A stretch of 64,000 nucleotides of DNA from a virus, in the IMG/VR virus record IMGVR_UViG_3300028844_005756, positions 21,834-85,833 of that record. One strand, 5' to 3'. Position numbers and translations under genes: made by a program. Under the pieces are notes generated by a model. That model was not told the origin of the DNA. It made no database searches and saw only the letters and a list, made by a program, of their open reading frames with translations. This document shows positions 40,780 to 51,454 of this stretch, piece after piece. Positions within the stretch are counted from its first letter, which is position 1, and each line of letters starts with the position of its first letter.

Positions 40780-42617
40780 GTATCAAATAACTCCGCTTTT
40801 GCTAAATTAGAAGAAGTTGATGACCTATCTATAAATGCAGAAGGTGTTATATAAATGTCATCAATAGAAATTGTTAGAATTTGTTCTTTAGATGGTATAA
40901 TAATAAATTCATCACATTGAATTTCAAATGTCATTTCTGATGAATCTTCTCTTATATATGTTGGTGAAAATCCTTCTAATATAAAAATGCCAGAATCATA
41001 ATCTATTTTACCTATATTTTCTTTTAGTGTAAATTCTACGTCTGAACCGGATACGTTTATTGTGAAAACTATATCAACGCCTGTATATGTTGAATTTTCT
41101 TTTAGATAACAATTTGATATTAAATTATTATTATTATCAATATAATCAAATCTACTTGCAGTTAAAGAACCTTTTTTAATCTTGTTATTAAAATTTATAT
41201 TATAATAAACTCCAATCCCAACTTCAATATTTCTTTTTTTGTATAAATTTATAGTTAAATATGAACCCATGAAATATTGACTTATATCATCTACAAGTTT
41301 AGTAATATTTGCTAATTGAAAATTACTATAAAATTTTAATAAATTATTTTTAGAATAATCAAATATAACATTCTTCACATTATCTACAATTTCTATTTGA
41401 TTCATATTAATGTCTAAGGAATCATAAACTACATTAGCATTAATTTTAATATAAGTATATTCGGGATTAACAATTCTCGGTAGTATGGTAATTACATTTA
41501 ATTGGTCAAGTCTTGACTTTATGTAATCTATTTCATAATTAGATAACAATGCTCTATTTTTTGGTTTAATCGCACAAAATACACTACCATACAACGGAGG
41601 AGTATTCTTTTCTCCACCCCAAACAGAAATTGATTCTATGAAAGGAAAATATTTCATCAAAATAATTTGATAATCTTTTTCAGTGACTGTGCGATTTTGA
41701 CTGAAATATAATTTTCTTGCATTATTTCTTATATCATCGGCATTTTCTTCATCTTCTCCTTGTGAAGAAAATTGAATAGTTTCTATTAAAAACGTGTTAA
41801 CAAAGTCGTTTTTATTTTCAATATCAAAAGTTACACACTCATTAGCATCTTCACCTGAAGTAACCAAATAATTTAATTCAATTACATTATTATTTTTAAT
41901 AATTTTTCCTAAAATTCCATCTCCAAAAATTATTTGATATTTTCCATTATAATTTTGTTCTATGTAAAATATTTCGGAATCTTCTGTAAGTAATGTAATA
42001 TCAAATACTCTGTTGTATTTTGTGCGCAATCGTTCAAGTTCATTTTCTCTAACATGTACTGTAAGGTATGTTAAATCTATATCTTTACTAGAAATTTCAA
42101 ATTTATTTTCTAATAATAAATTATTTACAACTATTTCTTCTGATATTAAAGTGCCTTGAGTGAGTGTTATATTTGATGTGAATTGATTACTATTTGCTAA
42201 AACAATAGAAGTTTCACTAATAAATGGATACAAATTTCCATTGGCTGTTTTACCTAAGAACTTAGTTCCTGCTAATATATTTTTTGTATAATTAGCAGAT
42301 AAATTTCCAGTAAGTCTAAAATTTATTTCAGCTTTAGATGCAGTTTTTGCATTTGATAAATATCCTATTTGCTTTGCTATTGATGCAGCATTTTTTCTTT
42401 TTTGTGCTGTATCTAAAAATAATTCACTTGCTACTTGATTTAAATAATAAGATTGATATTGTGTATTATATGATAATAAATCAACAACAAAGTTCAAGCC
42501 AGATGCTTCAAAATCATAATCTTTAAATTCTGAACTGTTCTTAACATAGTCTATTAAATTTTTTCTAATTGTTAAAAAATCTAATTCGCTGATATTTTCT
42601 GATGGAATTTTTGACAT
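40776..42617 (-). CDS. 6: Baseplate wedge subunit (T4 gp6-like, baseplate J family)
   Basis: 613 aa (T4 gp6: 660). The N-terminus LDFLTIRKNLIDYVKNSSEFKDYDFEASGLNFVVDLLSYNTQY is a strong gp6/J-family match, followed by LDTAQKRKNAASIAKQIGYL. The centre has the J beta region (ERLRTKYNRVFD, YQIIFGDGILGK, RNNARKLYFSQNRTVTEKDYQ). gp6 dimers make the inner ring of the baseplate. It lies 2 nt after gp25, the same pairing seen in many contractile systems. Confidence 0.93.
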   Translation of the reverse strand: MSKIPSENISELDFLTIRKNLIDYVKNSSEFKDYDFEASGLNFVVDLLSYNTQYQSYYLNQVASELFLDTAQKRKNAASIAKQIGYLSNAKTASKAEINFRLTGNLSANYTKNILAGTKFLGKTANGNLYPFISETSIVLANSNQFTSNITLTQGTLISEEIVVNNLLLENKFEISSKDIDLTYLTVHVRENELERLRTKYNRVFDITLLTEDSEIFYIEQNYNGKYQIIFGDGILGKIIKNNNVIELNYLVTSGEDANECVTFDIENKNDFVNTFLIETIQFSSQGEDEENADDIRNNARKLYFSQNRTVTEKDYQIILMKYFPFIESISVWGGEKNTPPLYGSVFCAIKPKNRALLSNYEIDYIKSRLDQLNVITILPRIVNPEYTYIKINANVVYDSLDINMNQIEIVDNVKNVIFDYSKNNLLKFYSNFQLANITKLVDDISQYFMGSYLTINLYKKRNIEVGIGVYYNINFNNKIKKGSLTASRFDYIDNNNNLISNCYLKENSTYTGVDIVFTINVSGSDVEFTLKENIGKIDYDSGIFILEGFSPTYIREDSSEMTFEIQCDEFIIIPSKEQILTISIDDIYITPSAFIDRSSTSSNLAKAELFDT

Positions 42618-42619
42618 CG

Positions 42620-42997
42620 TTAGCGTATTCTTTTTAATGTTTTCTCAAACGTTATCAGTTCTTGAGGATTTGATCTTAATCGGTATTTTATGTATATTGT
42701 AATACTATTTACATCTTGTTCTATTTGAGTATCTTCAAGTACTATTCTTTTTTCAAAGTTTTCAATTTGATTTTGTATACTTGTTTTTAAAATATCTTGT
42801 TGTATAAAACTGTTTAATTCAAAGATATAATCTTGAATACCTACTCCAAACTCAGCGTTATATAATCTTTCTCCAGGTCTTGTGAATAAGATGTGATTTA
42901 ATGCACGGAATATAGTTGTTCTAGCATCTAAATTTTTTACTTTTTTAGATATGGGATGGGGTATAAATTTTAAATCTATATCTGAAAATCTTGACAT
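42620..42997 (-). CDS. 25: Baseplate wedge subunit (T4 gp25-like)
   Basis: 125 aa (T4 gp25: 132). Key pattern: DLKFIPHP (N-terminal clip), NLDARTTIFRALNHILFTRPGERLYNAEFGVGIQDYIFE, with the conserved R-PGER and FG-G residues, and RLRSNPQELITFEKTLKR at the end. It makes the core bundle with gp6 and gp53 and contacts the sheath. AAGG lies upstream, and GATAAATA 17 nt before the ATG may be a weak late-promoter form. Confidence 0.95.
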   Translation of the reverse strand: MSRFSDIDLKFIPHPISKKVKNLDARTTIFRALNHILFTRPGERLYNAEFGVGIQDYIFELNSFIQQDILKTSIQNQIENFEKRIVLEDTQIEQDVNSITIYIKYRLRSNPQELITFEKTLKRIR

Positions 42998-43037
42998 TTA
43001 AATTAAACCTTTAAATTATTTATCAAGGTATATTTTT

Positions 43038-46000
43038 TTATTTTATTCTATAAAAGAATATTTGACTACTTGTAATGGTAAAGGTCAGTTTTTGCATATC
43101 TAAGTCACCATTATCATAACCTATAAGAATATACGGTTTTAAAACATAGGACTCTTCTTGACCTATTACAATTTCTCCAATAAATTTTTTCTTTTTTCTC
43201 CTTCCAAATTTAAAAACTTCACTAGCATCTCCATTTAATTGTTTAGCGTAACGAAATGCATTTTCTCTACCTTCAAAGAAAACTCCCATATACACATTTA
43301 TTTTATTTATCTCAGGTACAATATCATTTGTTCCTGCTTGTGTAGAATCATAAGTTACTCCTAGCTCAAACTCATAGCGATATGTAAAATCATTTGTTAT
43401 TAAATTAGAATATCTCACAAGTTCCATTGCTGAAGTTGAGGTCACTCCGTGTAAATAATTATTATTTAACTTACCGAAAAGTTTAAATTCATAATTGCCT
43501 GCGTTCAAGGTTCCTGTAAAATAATTTGGATCATTAGATAAAGCGAGTGTTTTTGAATCATTTAATTCAAAACTTTCTGTTGTTCTAAATGGGATAAAAG
43601 ATATTGTATACGGAATAGGCTCTGCCTTTATGGCCACCGAAGGATTCGTATCTTCACTCAGTTGTGATAAATCATTTTCTAAATCTTGTAACGTCTTATT
43701 AGGTAACAGGTCAAGTATCGTTTGCTCATCTAGTGGGGTTAAACCTTCTTGTGTGACCGCATCTCCTTCTTCATCTATTAATCCTAACGCATCAGCAATA
43801 AACCGTATAGGGTATACGTTCATTCCTTTTGGTAAATAGCTTAATAAAATTAAAGAAAATCCAAATTCACTTGAAAGTTTCTTTTCTATTTTTGAAATCT
43901 CTTGCCAAATCTGACTTTTATACATTTTAATACTATTATCATCTTGATTTTTTTCATATTCTTCTTTAGGAACAACACCTATATCTGTCACATTGGCGTA
44001 CAATGAGCTTCCGATATTAAGTATATTTGATGGAAGGTCTGAAAGACTATCTATCTTTTCTTGTATTGACGCTCCCAATGCTGCTGCGGCTTGAGCTTCA
44101 GATACTCTATCTGTATTTCCTACTTGAATTTGAGCATTGTCTTCTATTTGTTTGTTTTTATCGTCATGATTTGTTGTTTGCGCAAATAAAGAATTTATTG
44201 TTTTCTTAAAATTTTCCGTTTCTACAGGATCAATTTGACGCATTCTACTTAATAATGTACTAATGCTACTAACGTCACTTGGTCTAAAATTTATTCTAGG
44301 AACTTTAGAATAGCTATCAGTATTTGTTAAATCAGAAGCGAGTTTATCATAACCTTCAAATCCTGTCTCTCTACAATACTTTCCATAAATTACACCTTCA
44401 AATTCTATACTTAAACTTAATATTTCAATTAATGATTCTATTGCTTCTATTAAACTCAATAAAGAAGATTTTAATTCTTTTAATCTTTTAATCATCAAAT
44501 CAAAAAATACAGTTTCCGGCTCAAAAATATTGGCAATTTTTAAAACTTTATTTTGTATATCCTTGATTAAAGGTGTGGTTCCAATCATATCCGAAAAATT
44601 TAATTTAGCCCAATTTCCTCTCACATTACCATCTACAAATGGCTGATTAATATCACTTATGATAATACCATCTCCCAGTATATCATACTCAGTTCCATTA
44701 TATTTAACGATATGAACATACTTATCTGCATTATATAAATCAGGAGCACTGTTTATTCTACTACCAAAAGGTTCAACTTTAATGGTAAATTCATGTATAT
44801 AATTTTGAGATTCTATTGTTGCGTCAAAATTATATACTTGTTGAATATAATTTTTATAAAGACTAGTTTGATTTACAATTGGATAAGAACTATGATAAAA
44901 AATTACATTTGCAGAATTGCCTTCTGTAGAAACTGCAGAACTTTTCACTTTAAGTATATCTAACTGATTTTTTTTATATTCTATACTTTCTATAATATTA
45001 TTAGCACTTTCTCTGAATTGTTCTTTTGTTAAAGTTAATATTTCACTCTCTAATTTTATAATGTCATCTTCTTTTTCTTTCAGAATTTCTATTCTTTCTG
45101 CATTTTGAATATCTGGTGGTGTGATTGTAAATTTATCTATTAACTCAAGATTCTCATTTCTTATGACATTTCCTGCCGCAACTATATCATTAATCATACC
45201 ATCAATAACACTTCTATCAGAATTTAATTCTTCTTGCAAGAGTAATTCATTTTTATCAATTTCTGATGTGTATTCTGCTTTTAGCCTAGAAAATCCTGTT
45301 GTATGGTCATAAACTTCATTTTTTATAAAACAGCCTAAATCAGGGTCTAAGCCTGCCGCTTCTTTTACTGACCTACATTCAAGATAATTGTCTATTTGTT
45401 TTTGTGTTGAATTTAATAATGAAGTATATTTTAAAATTTCTTGTGCATAAACAGATTCATTTTCCAAAAACTCAACTTGATTTTTATAATTTTGATATTC
45501 ATCTTGAAATGTATTAATATTACTAATTAATGTTGTTAGAGTATTCCATTTAGAACTTGTATATAAATTAGATAAATCTGGATTTCCATATGTAAATAAT
45601 AAATTTTCAAATGAAGATGTATAGGTTGTTAAATTATCATTGAATGTATCAACATTTGTAATATCGGCATTTAAAACACTTGCAATTCCATTTTGAATTC
45701 CATAATATACTATTTCGCTTCTCAACTCACGAATATCTTCTTGTGTTCTTTTATATTCTATATTGTCTGAAATATTGAAATCATATACACTAGAAAATCT
45801 ACTATCTGACATATCTAAATTTTTAAGAATATCTAAATTTTGATTATCAATATATCCCTGATCTTTTAAATGTTTTTCTAATCTTTCTTTTCTTTCTGCT
45901 GGCATGTTTGCCACAGGGTCTGCAGGCACTATATAAATGTCATTTAAATTAGGATCTTCGGGATATCTCTTTATTGTATATTCATCAATTTTTTTATAGT

Positions 46001-46880
46001 TAGTAGAAGAACTTTTTTTTGAAACATCTATTCCTGTTAGAGACACATTGGATAGTATCTTTACTTTTTTTATTTTGGGTTTAAAAAGCCCATTCACATC
46101 ATCATAGACTCCATTTAATGATTCAAGTTGAAATAAATTAGAAAGAGTGGCAATTGACTGTACATATCTTAGTATGCTTTTTGCATTACTTCTGTAGTCA
46201 ACAGAGAAATATAAAAATATAGCTTCGTAAAGTCCTAGAGGTCTTGATAAATTTTCAACAGATTTTTCAAAAGTTATAAAATCACTATCAAAATGTTTAG
46301 GTTTATCTTCATCTTCAGATATTCTGTAAAAATTTTCAAGTGTTTTTTGAATCTTTTTTCCACTTTGTATTATATCTTCAGCAACATCTGTCTTGTAAGG
46401 TAAATAATATGGTATATTTGAGTCTGAAGTATCATAAAATTTCTTGTATGCAATTTCTGCTTGTTTTTCAAGTGAAGTTGTTGGTAGGCCGTTAAAACCC
46501 CAATCAGTCAAATTGGGAGGTATTACAAGTAAATGTACACCTAATCTAAGATAACTATCTAATGCATTGTATACCAAGTCTGCAATGTAGTTTGCAACAG
46601 CATTCATAAAATTAAAAATCAGAGAATAAAAATCTCTGAAGAGTGCTACTGAAGTAATAATAAAATCAAAATTATTTATAACTAAATCTCGCACGTTCTC
46701 CATATACTCTTGAGCCTCTTCCATGAGTTCTTTATTACCAGCACTCAATCCTACCAAAAATGCGTTATCTAATTTTTTCCATTCACCGGCACCTGACGGA
46801 TTATCAAATTCACTTTTTGATAATGCATCACCAAAACTGGTAAGTTCTCTACCGATAGCATAACGTTTACCTTTACTCAT
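43038..46880 (-). CDS. 1280-aa virion structural protein, unknown
   Basis: Placed between unknown virion genes and gp25. The first 130 residues include a hydrophobic stretch (FDFIITSVALFRDFYSLIFNFMNAVANYIADLVYNALD) that could insert in a membrane or pack in an assembly. Residues about 360-700 are strongly helical and charged (coiled-coil-like). The C-terminal 250 residues are beta-rich (TISFIPFRTTESFEL, YEFKLFGKL, YRYEFELGVTYD). There is no recognised T4 counterpart. Size and operon position suggest a baseplate or tail-tip component. Confidence 0.65.
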   Translation of the reverse strand: MSKGKRYAIGRELTSFGDALSKSEFDNPSGAGEWKKLDNAFLVGLSAGNKELMEEAQEYMENVRDLVINNFDFIITSVALFRDFYSLIFNFMNAVANYIADLVYNALDSYLRLGVHLLVIPPNLTDWGFNGLPTTSLEKQAEIAYKKFYDTSDSNIPYYLPYKTDVAEDIIQSGKKIQKTLENFYRISEDEDKPKHFDSDFITFEKSVENLSRPLGLYEAIFLYFSVDYRSNAKSILRYVQSIATLSNLFQLESLNGVYDDVNGLFKPKIKKVKILSNVSLTGIDVSKKSSSTNYKKIDEYTIKRYPEDPNLNDIYIVPADPVANMPAERKERLEKHLKDQGYIDNQNLDILKNLDMSDSRFSSVYDFNISDNIEYKRTQEDIRELRSEIVYYGIQNGIASVLNADITNVDTFNDNLTTYTSSFENLLFTYGNPDLSNLYTSSKWNTLTTLISNINTFQDEYQNYKNQVEFLENESVYAQEILKYTSLLNSTQKQIDNYLECRSVKEAAGLDPDLGCFIKNEVYDHTTGFSRLKAEYTSEIDKNELLLQEELNSDRSVIDGMINDIVAAGNVIRNENLELIDKFTITPPDIQNAERIEILKEKEDDIIKLESEILTLTKEQFRESANNIIESIEYKKNQLDILKVKSSAVSTEGNSANVIFYHSSYPIVNQTSLYKNYIQQVYNFDATIESQNYIHEFTIKVEPFGSRINSAPDLYNADKYVHIVKYNGTEYDILGDGIIISDINQPFVDGNVRGNWAKLNFSDMIGTTPLIKDIQNKVLKIANIFEPETVFFDLMIKRLKELKSSLLSLIEAIESLIEILSLSIEFEGVIYGKYCRETGFEGYDKLASDLTNTDSYSKVPRINFRPSDVSSISTLLSRMRQIDPVETENFKKTINSLFAQTTNHDDKNKQIEDNAQIQVGNTDRVSEAQAAAALGASIQEKIDSLSDLPSNILNIGSSLYANVTDIGVVPKEEYEKNQDDNSIKMYKSQIWQEISKIEKKLSSEFGFSLILLSYLPKGMNVYPIRFIADALGLIDEEGDAVTQEGLTPLDEQTILDLLPNKTLQDLENDLSQLSEDTNPSVAIKAEPIPYTISFIPFRTTESFELNDSKTLALSNDPNYFTGTLNAGNYEFKLFGKLNNNYLHGVTSTSAMELVRYSNLITNDFTYRYEFELGVTYDSTQAGTNDIVPEINKINVYMGVFFEGRENAFRYAKQLNGDASEVFKFGRRKKKKFIGEIVIGQEESYVLKPYILIGYDNGDLDMQKLTFTITSSQIFFYRIK

Positions 46881-47026
46881 TTCTTATTGCCTGATTTTTT
46901 TGTTTTTCTTTCAAAATCCTCAACATATCCCAGATAGGTTTTCAAAGTTTCTTTTAAATTTTCAAGTTCAGTTATTCTTTCTTTAATTATTGTTTTATTT
47001 TTTTCAGTTTTTACATTCTCTTTCAT
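46877..47026 (-). CDS. 49-aa helical protein
   Basis: ATG at 47026 is preceded by AGGAACAG. The stop overlaps the next start (ATGA), and its first 23 nt overlap the end of the 693-aa gene. Sequence: a basic N-terminus, then ITELENLKETLKTYLGYVEDFERK, a short coiled coil. The tight overlaps on both sides argue it is real. Perhaps a small structural adaptor or assembly aid. Confidence 0.65.
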   Translation of the reverse strand: MKENVKTEKNKTIIKERITELENLKETLKTYLGYVEDFERKTKKSGNKK

Positions 47027-49085
47027 ATATTTCTGTTCCTACTATGTGGTAATCTCTAAAGTTTTTTGTAGAAGGTGTATTCTTGAAATCATCAATATCA
47101 TCTTCTAAAAGTTTTTCATATTCTAATAAACTATTCACTGATAATCGTGTTTGCTCTACAATTCCATTTGGTTCAAGATACCATAATATAAATTGAATAA
47201 TTTTATAAGATAGATTTTTTGGTTCTCCAGAAGATAAAGTTTTGAAATAACCATTATTTTCATCACATAAAAAATTCCATGTATTTAATTTATAACCATC
47301 ATCCTGTTTAAGTATATTCTGTATAGTTACAAAGTCTCCGATTACTTCATTTATATTACTTACAGTATCTTGAGGTAGTGTTGGATATTCTGTAAATACA
47401 TTTTCATAATGAGAAAATGTTGCTGTTCCTACATTGGGTACATCCGCAACAGTAGCACCTTCAATAAAATTACCCAAAAAATTTAAATTTCCAGTTGTTG
47501 CATCATCTGGCCAACCTGTATTTTCCAGATAATTGTTCCAATTTGTTTCGTTTGTAGGAAACATTAAATCATGTAGATTAGTTTCTTGTTTTTCTTTTTT
47601 ATCTTTAGGGTCTATTGAAGTTAAGTGATCTTTTAATTTAATATTTAAATTCTTTTCGTTATTTGTATCAGAATCGTTTTTTAATTGTTTTGCCAATTGT
47701 TCATAGAATACACCAATTTTAGTTTCATATAATAAACAAAATAAACTTGGAACAAAATGTGTATATTTTTTAGATAAATGAGAATCAGATTTTGTTAAGT
47801 TATTAAAAAATCTAGAAGGTATGACTGCATTTTCTAAAAATGGTTTTTTATAATTAAAGGTAGTTGTGTATGGATATAATGGATTCTGATTGAAAAATGG
47901 ATAATAAAATTGCGTATACAAATAAGCATGATATGAAATAGGTGCAAATGTTCCGGGTGTCTGAAAATATTTATATGCTGGATGTTTTATTATTTCACTT
48001 TTATCTAAAACTGCAATTCTTTTACTGACAATTTCAGCAGATGCAGTTACTGTTGCTGCGTAATTTCTTTTGTTTCCTGTAATTAGTTCTAAAATATCAT
48101 TTAAAAATTGAAAAAATCCTGCTACAATGTTCCATAATAAAGAACCTAAAGGAATTAGAACTCCTCCAGCTGGATTGGGAATATCCAATCCTTTGATACT
48201 ACTCTCTAATCCAATAAAAGGATTGGGAAGTCCAACATATTTACCACCTCTTGCTTCAGCAACACCATTTATTCTGAGTTTAGTTTCGTATGGTTTTCTA
48301 TTTATTTTGACATTAAAAACTTTAGGACTTTTCGCACCATTTCCATCTTCTAAAAATCCTGTTGAAAAATGTTGATTATAAAAATGTTTTGTACTTACGA
48401 TCTTTCTATACTCAGTATCTGTTTTAATATCCCCATTATCTCCTAACCAAATAGTACATGTGCCGCCTGTTGGTATGAGGTCGCCAGCTAGTCCTCCAGG
48501 AACTTTTTCACAATTTATATTAGTGTTAATTTGTACATCAACTCCCGTTTCAAAACCATTCTCTATGTCACCCCATTCACCTTGCCATTCATATATACCA
48601 GTAAATCCTACTCTATCATCATAATCGTCAATTTCATTATCATCATTGTCAACATAACCACCTTTTGAATTTATTATTACTGCTGACTCGGATTTAAGTC
48701 TGAGTTCCCACGGCTGTGTGGAATCATTCGCATCATAAAAAGATTCACTAACACCCTCACTGGAGTATACTAACTCCATAGGAACTGGAGCCGGAGAGCT
48801 ATAGACTTTTTTATCAACTGCTAATCCTAAATCATTATTATAAGGTCCTAAACCTAACCCATAATTACCTTCGCCGTAAGTATTTTCATCTTTAAGTGCC
48901 GCATCTGGACACATGTATAATCCGAGATAATCATAGAAATTTTTAGAAGGAACTTTCATGATATCATTTGCTTTATCTACATTAGCATTCCATTTTTTAT
49001 TGATAACTAATTCCGGTGTTACTACTGTAGCAGTACCAATAACAGTTTCAATTATACTTTTAATTTTTCTTAAATATTGTTTCAT
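47004..49085 (-). CDS. 693-aa virion structural protein, unknown
   Basis: Mixed composition. Near residues 255-360 there is a Pro/Gly segment (GLPNPFIGLESSIKGLDIPNPAGGVLIPLG) followed by a hydrophobic stretch LLWNIVAGFFQFLNDILELI, possibly membrane-active. Many Tyr, Asn and Phe residues follow (FYYPFFNQNPLYPYTTTFNY). No known family. It belongs to the unknown block between gp5 and gp25. ATTTAAGAAAA upstream gives only a weak ribosome-binding site. Confidence 0.6.
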   Translation of the reverse strand: MKQYLRKIKSIIETVIGTATVVTPELVINKKWNANVDKANDIMKVPSKNFYDYLGLYMCPDAALKDENTYGEGNYGLGLGPYNNDLGLAVDKKVYSSPAPVPMELVYSSEGVSESFYDANDSTQPWELRLKSESAVIINSKGGYVDNDDNEIDDYDDRVGFTGIYEWQGEWGDIENGFETGVDVQINTNINCEKVPGGLAGDLIPTGGTCTIWLGDNGDIKTDTEYRKIVSTKHFYNQHFSTGFLEDGNGAKSPKVFNVKINRKPYETKLRINGVAEARGGKYVGLPNPFIGLESSIKGLDIPNPAGGVLIPLGSLLWNIVAGFFQFLNDILELITGNKRNYAATVTASAEIVSKRIAVLDKSEIIKHPAYKYFQTPGTFAPISYHAYLYTQFYYPFFNQNPLYPYTTTFNYKKPFLENAVIPSRFFNNLTKSDSHLSKKYTHFVPSLFCLLYETKIGVFYEQLAKQLKNDSDTNNEKNLNIKLKDHLTSIDPKDKKEKQETNLHDLMFPTNETNWNNYLENTGWPDDATTGNLNFLGNFIEGATVADVPNVGTATFSHYENVFTEYPTLPQDTVSNINEVIGDFVTIQNILKQDDGYKLNTWNFLCDENNGYFKTLSSGEPKNLSYKIIQFILWYLEPNGIVEQTRLSVNSLLEYEKLLEDDIDDFKNTPSTKNFRDYHIVGTEIYERECKN

Positions 49086-49089
49086 GAAT

Positions 49090-50595
49090 TTATTTTGTTA
49101 TAATTAAATTATGATAGTTTGGTGTAGTACCCACAACATATAATTGTCCAATTGGAGTAGAACCTGAGCCGATTGTTGTTCCTGTAATAGGGTCTGTAGG
49201 ATTTACTGTACTATTAATATCAGAATGTTTGATATTTAATGTTCTTATTTCTATTTCACCACATGAATTAAAAAATTCAATAGTAGCAATTGTATCATTT
49301 GGATCTGGAGTAAAAATAATTTGTTCAATTACTGATGTATCTATTTGTTTAATTATAGTATCAGATGAGTAATCAAAAGAAATACGATAAAATTTACTAT
49401 CAAAGTTAAATGGAGTATCGGGTGTTATCGTTGTCTCTACTCTATATTCAATTGCAATCGGATTATAGAAATTATAAATCCCTGAACTATCTTGAGCAGG
49501 ACTTAGCACATTAAAAGTAAGAACATTTGGATTGGGTAAAACACATTTTTCTTCAACAGTTAGAACAGAAGTTGGGTCTGCAACACCTATAAACATATTC
49601 ATGTTTTTATTACGATTTTGTACACCTTTTAAAAATTTTAAAGTATCATAATCGTCTATTAAATCAATTGCATCTATGTATATTGTGTCGGAACTACTTC
49701 CTCCAACCGGTGTTCTACTATAAGATACTCCACCAGAAGGAACATCCCAAGTAAGTCCACTATCTGTGAGATTATCATAAATGGTTGTTTTAAGAATTTC
49801 ACTTACCGTATTAGAAATTAAAGGTGATGAGTCAATGTAAAAATTTACATAACTTACTGCATTACCGACATTGCCTGCAGATGAAGTAATTTCAAATGTT
49901 TTAAATGTTTGTAATAAATCGCCTGTCCAATTACTCGCATTGAATTTATATGTTAAAGCTCCGGATGCATTATCAAATTCATCATATCCAATAACTTTAA
50001 CAGTATGATATCCTCCAGATGGTATACTTAGATTATATGGAAAAGTAGTAACATCTGAACCTAAAACACCATCAACTTCAATTGATGCTTTAACTGAAGA
50101 ACTTATTTCATCATATAGGTCAATTTCTAATATCGTTGGTGGACCATTAAATCCAGTTTTATTTCTTAATGTCAGTAGTGGTGGAGTATTATCCTGCAAA
50201 GGACGTAAATATATATAACTTTCACCGCCATTGCCGTCATGTGAATTTGTACCAACAAGAGAATATAGATATACAAAATCACCGATTTCTGGCCAAACTG
50301 CTGAGATGTTTACAACACGATATGGTTCTCGGTTAGTTTGATCAAAAACTGCAACAGGAGGTGAAACTGCAACACCATCTTGTTCAACTAAAAACAATTT
50401 TGCAGCTACATCTCTTGGACCTGCATCACCTTGACTTCCTCTAATTTCTCCTTCAGTATGATAACTTATCGTTGGTTGCTTAACAGTCGCCGTATACATA
50501 CGATACGATGTACTGCTATAGCTTTCTATTTTTTTCAAACCATCATAAGTCCACTCAGATGGGTTAGGAAAGAAAGGTGTTAAAGTAATTGCCAT
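49090..50595 (-). CDS. 501-aa virion protein with Ig-like beta domains
   Basis: Beta-rich throughout. Residues about 135-215 read like an Ig-type fold (NTPPLLTLRNKTG, LEIDLYDEISSSVKASIEVDG, GYHTVKVIGYDEFDNASGALTYKF). The C-terminal end is short and Gly/Thr-rich. Ig-like domains on phage tails often help weak binding to cell surfaces. It starts 1 nt before the end of the glycosyltransferase gene. No T4 equivalent is visible. Confidence 0.6.
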   Translation of the reverse strand: MAITLTPFFPNPSEWTYDGLKKIESYSSTSYRMYTATVKQPTISYHTEGEIRGSQGDAGPRDVAAKLFLVEQDGVAVSPPVAVFDQTNREPYRVVNISAVWPEIGDFVYLYSLVGTNSHDGNGGESYIYLRPLQDNTPPLLTLRNKTGFNGPPTILEIDLYDEISSSVKASIEVDGVLGSDVTTFPYNLSIPSGGYHTVKVIGYDEFDNASGALTYKFNASNWTGDLLQTFKTFEITSSAGNVGNAVSYVNFYIDSSPLISNTVSEILKTTIYDNLTDSGLTWDVPSGGVSYSRTPVGGSSSDTIYIDAIDLIDDYDTLKFLKGVQNRNKNMNMFIGVADPTSVLTVEEKCVLPNPNVLTFNVLSPAQDSSGIYNFYNPIAIEYRVETTITPDTPFNFDSKFYRISFDYSSDTIIKQIDTSVIEQIIFTPDPNDTIATIEFFNSCGEIEIRTLNIKHSDINSTVNPTDPITGTTIGSGSTPIGQLYVVGTTPNYHNLIITK

Positions 50596-50596
50596 A

Positions 50597-51454
50597 TTAA
50601 TACATATTCTTAATAAATTGTTTTAAAAATCCTATTGGGGAACAATACATTTCCCATATGTACCTATTATTTTTTTGAATTTCTTTTAAATTTTTACTAG
50701 TAATAAAATTATCAATTTTATTTTCTATATTTTGTATCTCATCTTCTTTTTGTATGACTAAACAAATATCATTTATATCATATTCTTTTTCAAAAATAAA
50801 ACATCTATCACTATCAATTAAAATCGGGATTCTCCCCATCATTAATGTTTCATAAAAACGATAACAATAATTACCTGCACCTCTATAACAAAGTGTAAAT
50901 AAATTAGTATCTATATTATGAATAAATTCATTTTTTAATTCAATATCTGTAGTGCCTGTGAGTAACTCATTTCTTATAATAAAATTTTTTTCATATTTTA
51001 ATAAATTGAATTTATTAATAATATTTTTACGTCCATAAAATAAATGTCCGCAATAGCCTATACTTATATTATTTACGTAATTATTTTTAAAAGAATCTTC
51101 ACAAAATGCTGGAAATGAATATTCAGTTTTCTTTTGTAGTGATTTTAATAAAGCCGTTCTATATAGTATAATATTTTCATTATAATTATAGTGTTCATCT
51201 ACAATATCATTAGAAAATCCATAGACCAAATCATATTTGTTTAATGAATTTAAATATAAATCAGAGACTTCATAATTTAATTCTTTAGGAAATACTACAA
51301 TAGCATCTCTACTATTAGTATATTCAAATTTTTTTAAGCAGAATTCTTGAACTCCTTCAAATTTTTTTACTGTATGAATTATATTTTTACCATAAAGAGG
51401 TAAAACAAGTCTATTAAATTCTGAGAAATCATCATTATATAAGATTGGTATCAC
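50597..51454 (-). CDS. Exostosin-like glycosyltransferase
   Basis: 285 aa. The region FTLCYRGAGNYCYRFYETLMMGRIPILIDSD (about 187-217) is the exostosin/GT47-type nucleotide-sugar motif (L.PRG.G..S.R..EAL..G.IPVLI). The preceding part has helix-strand repeats of a GT-B fold. It overlaps the upstream 1477-aa gene by 4 nt and abuts the Ig-like virion gene, so it is made with structural proteins. It could glycosylate a tail protein; the target is an inference from position. Confidence 0.7.
   Translation of the reverse strand: MIPILYNDDFSEFNRLVLPLYGKNIIHTVKKFEGVQEFCLKKFEYTNSRDAIVVFPKELNYEVSDLYLNSLNKYDLVYGFSNDIVDEHYNYNENIILYRTALLKSLQKKTEYSFPAFCEDSFKNNYVNNISIGYCGHLFYGRKNIINKFNLLKYEKNFIIRNELLTGTTDIELKNEFIHNIDTNLFTLCYRGAGNYCYRFYETLMMGRIPILIDSDRCFIFEKEYDINDICLVIQKEDEIQNIENKIDNFITSKNLKEIQKNNRYIWEMYCSPIGFLKQFIKNMY

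Noticed and set aside
46673-46680. TATTTATA (late promoter on minus strand) inside the 1280-aa gene; others near 33057, 33098 and 47967
   Set aside because: Internal to coding sequence; such matches are expected by chance in DNA this AT-rich.
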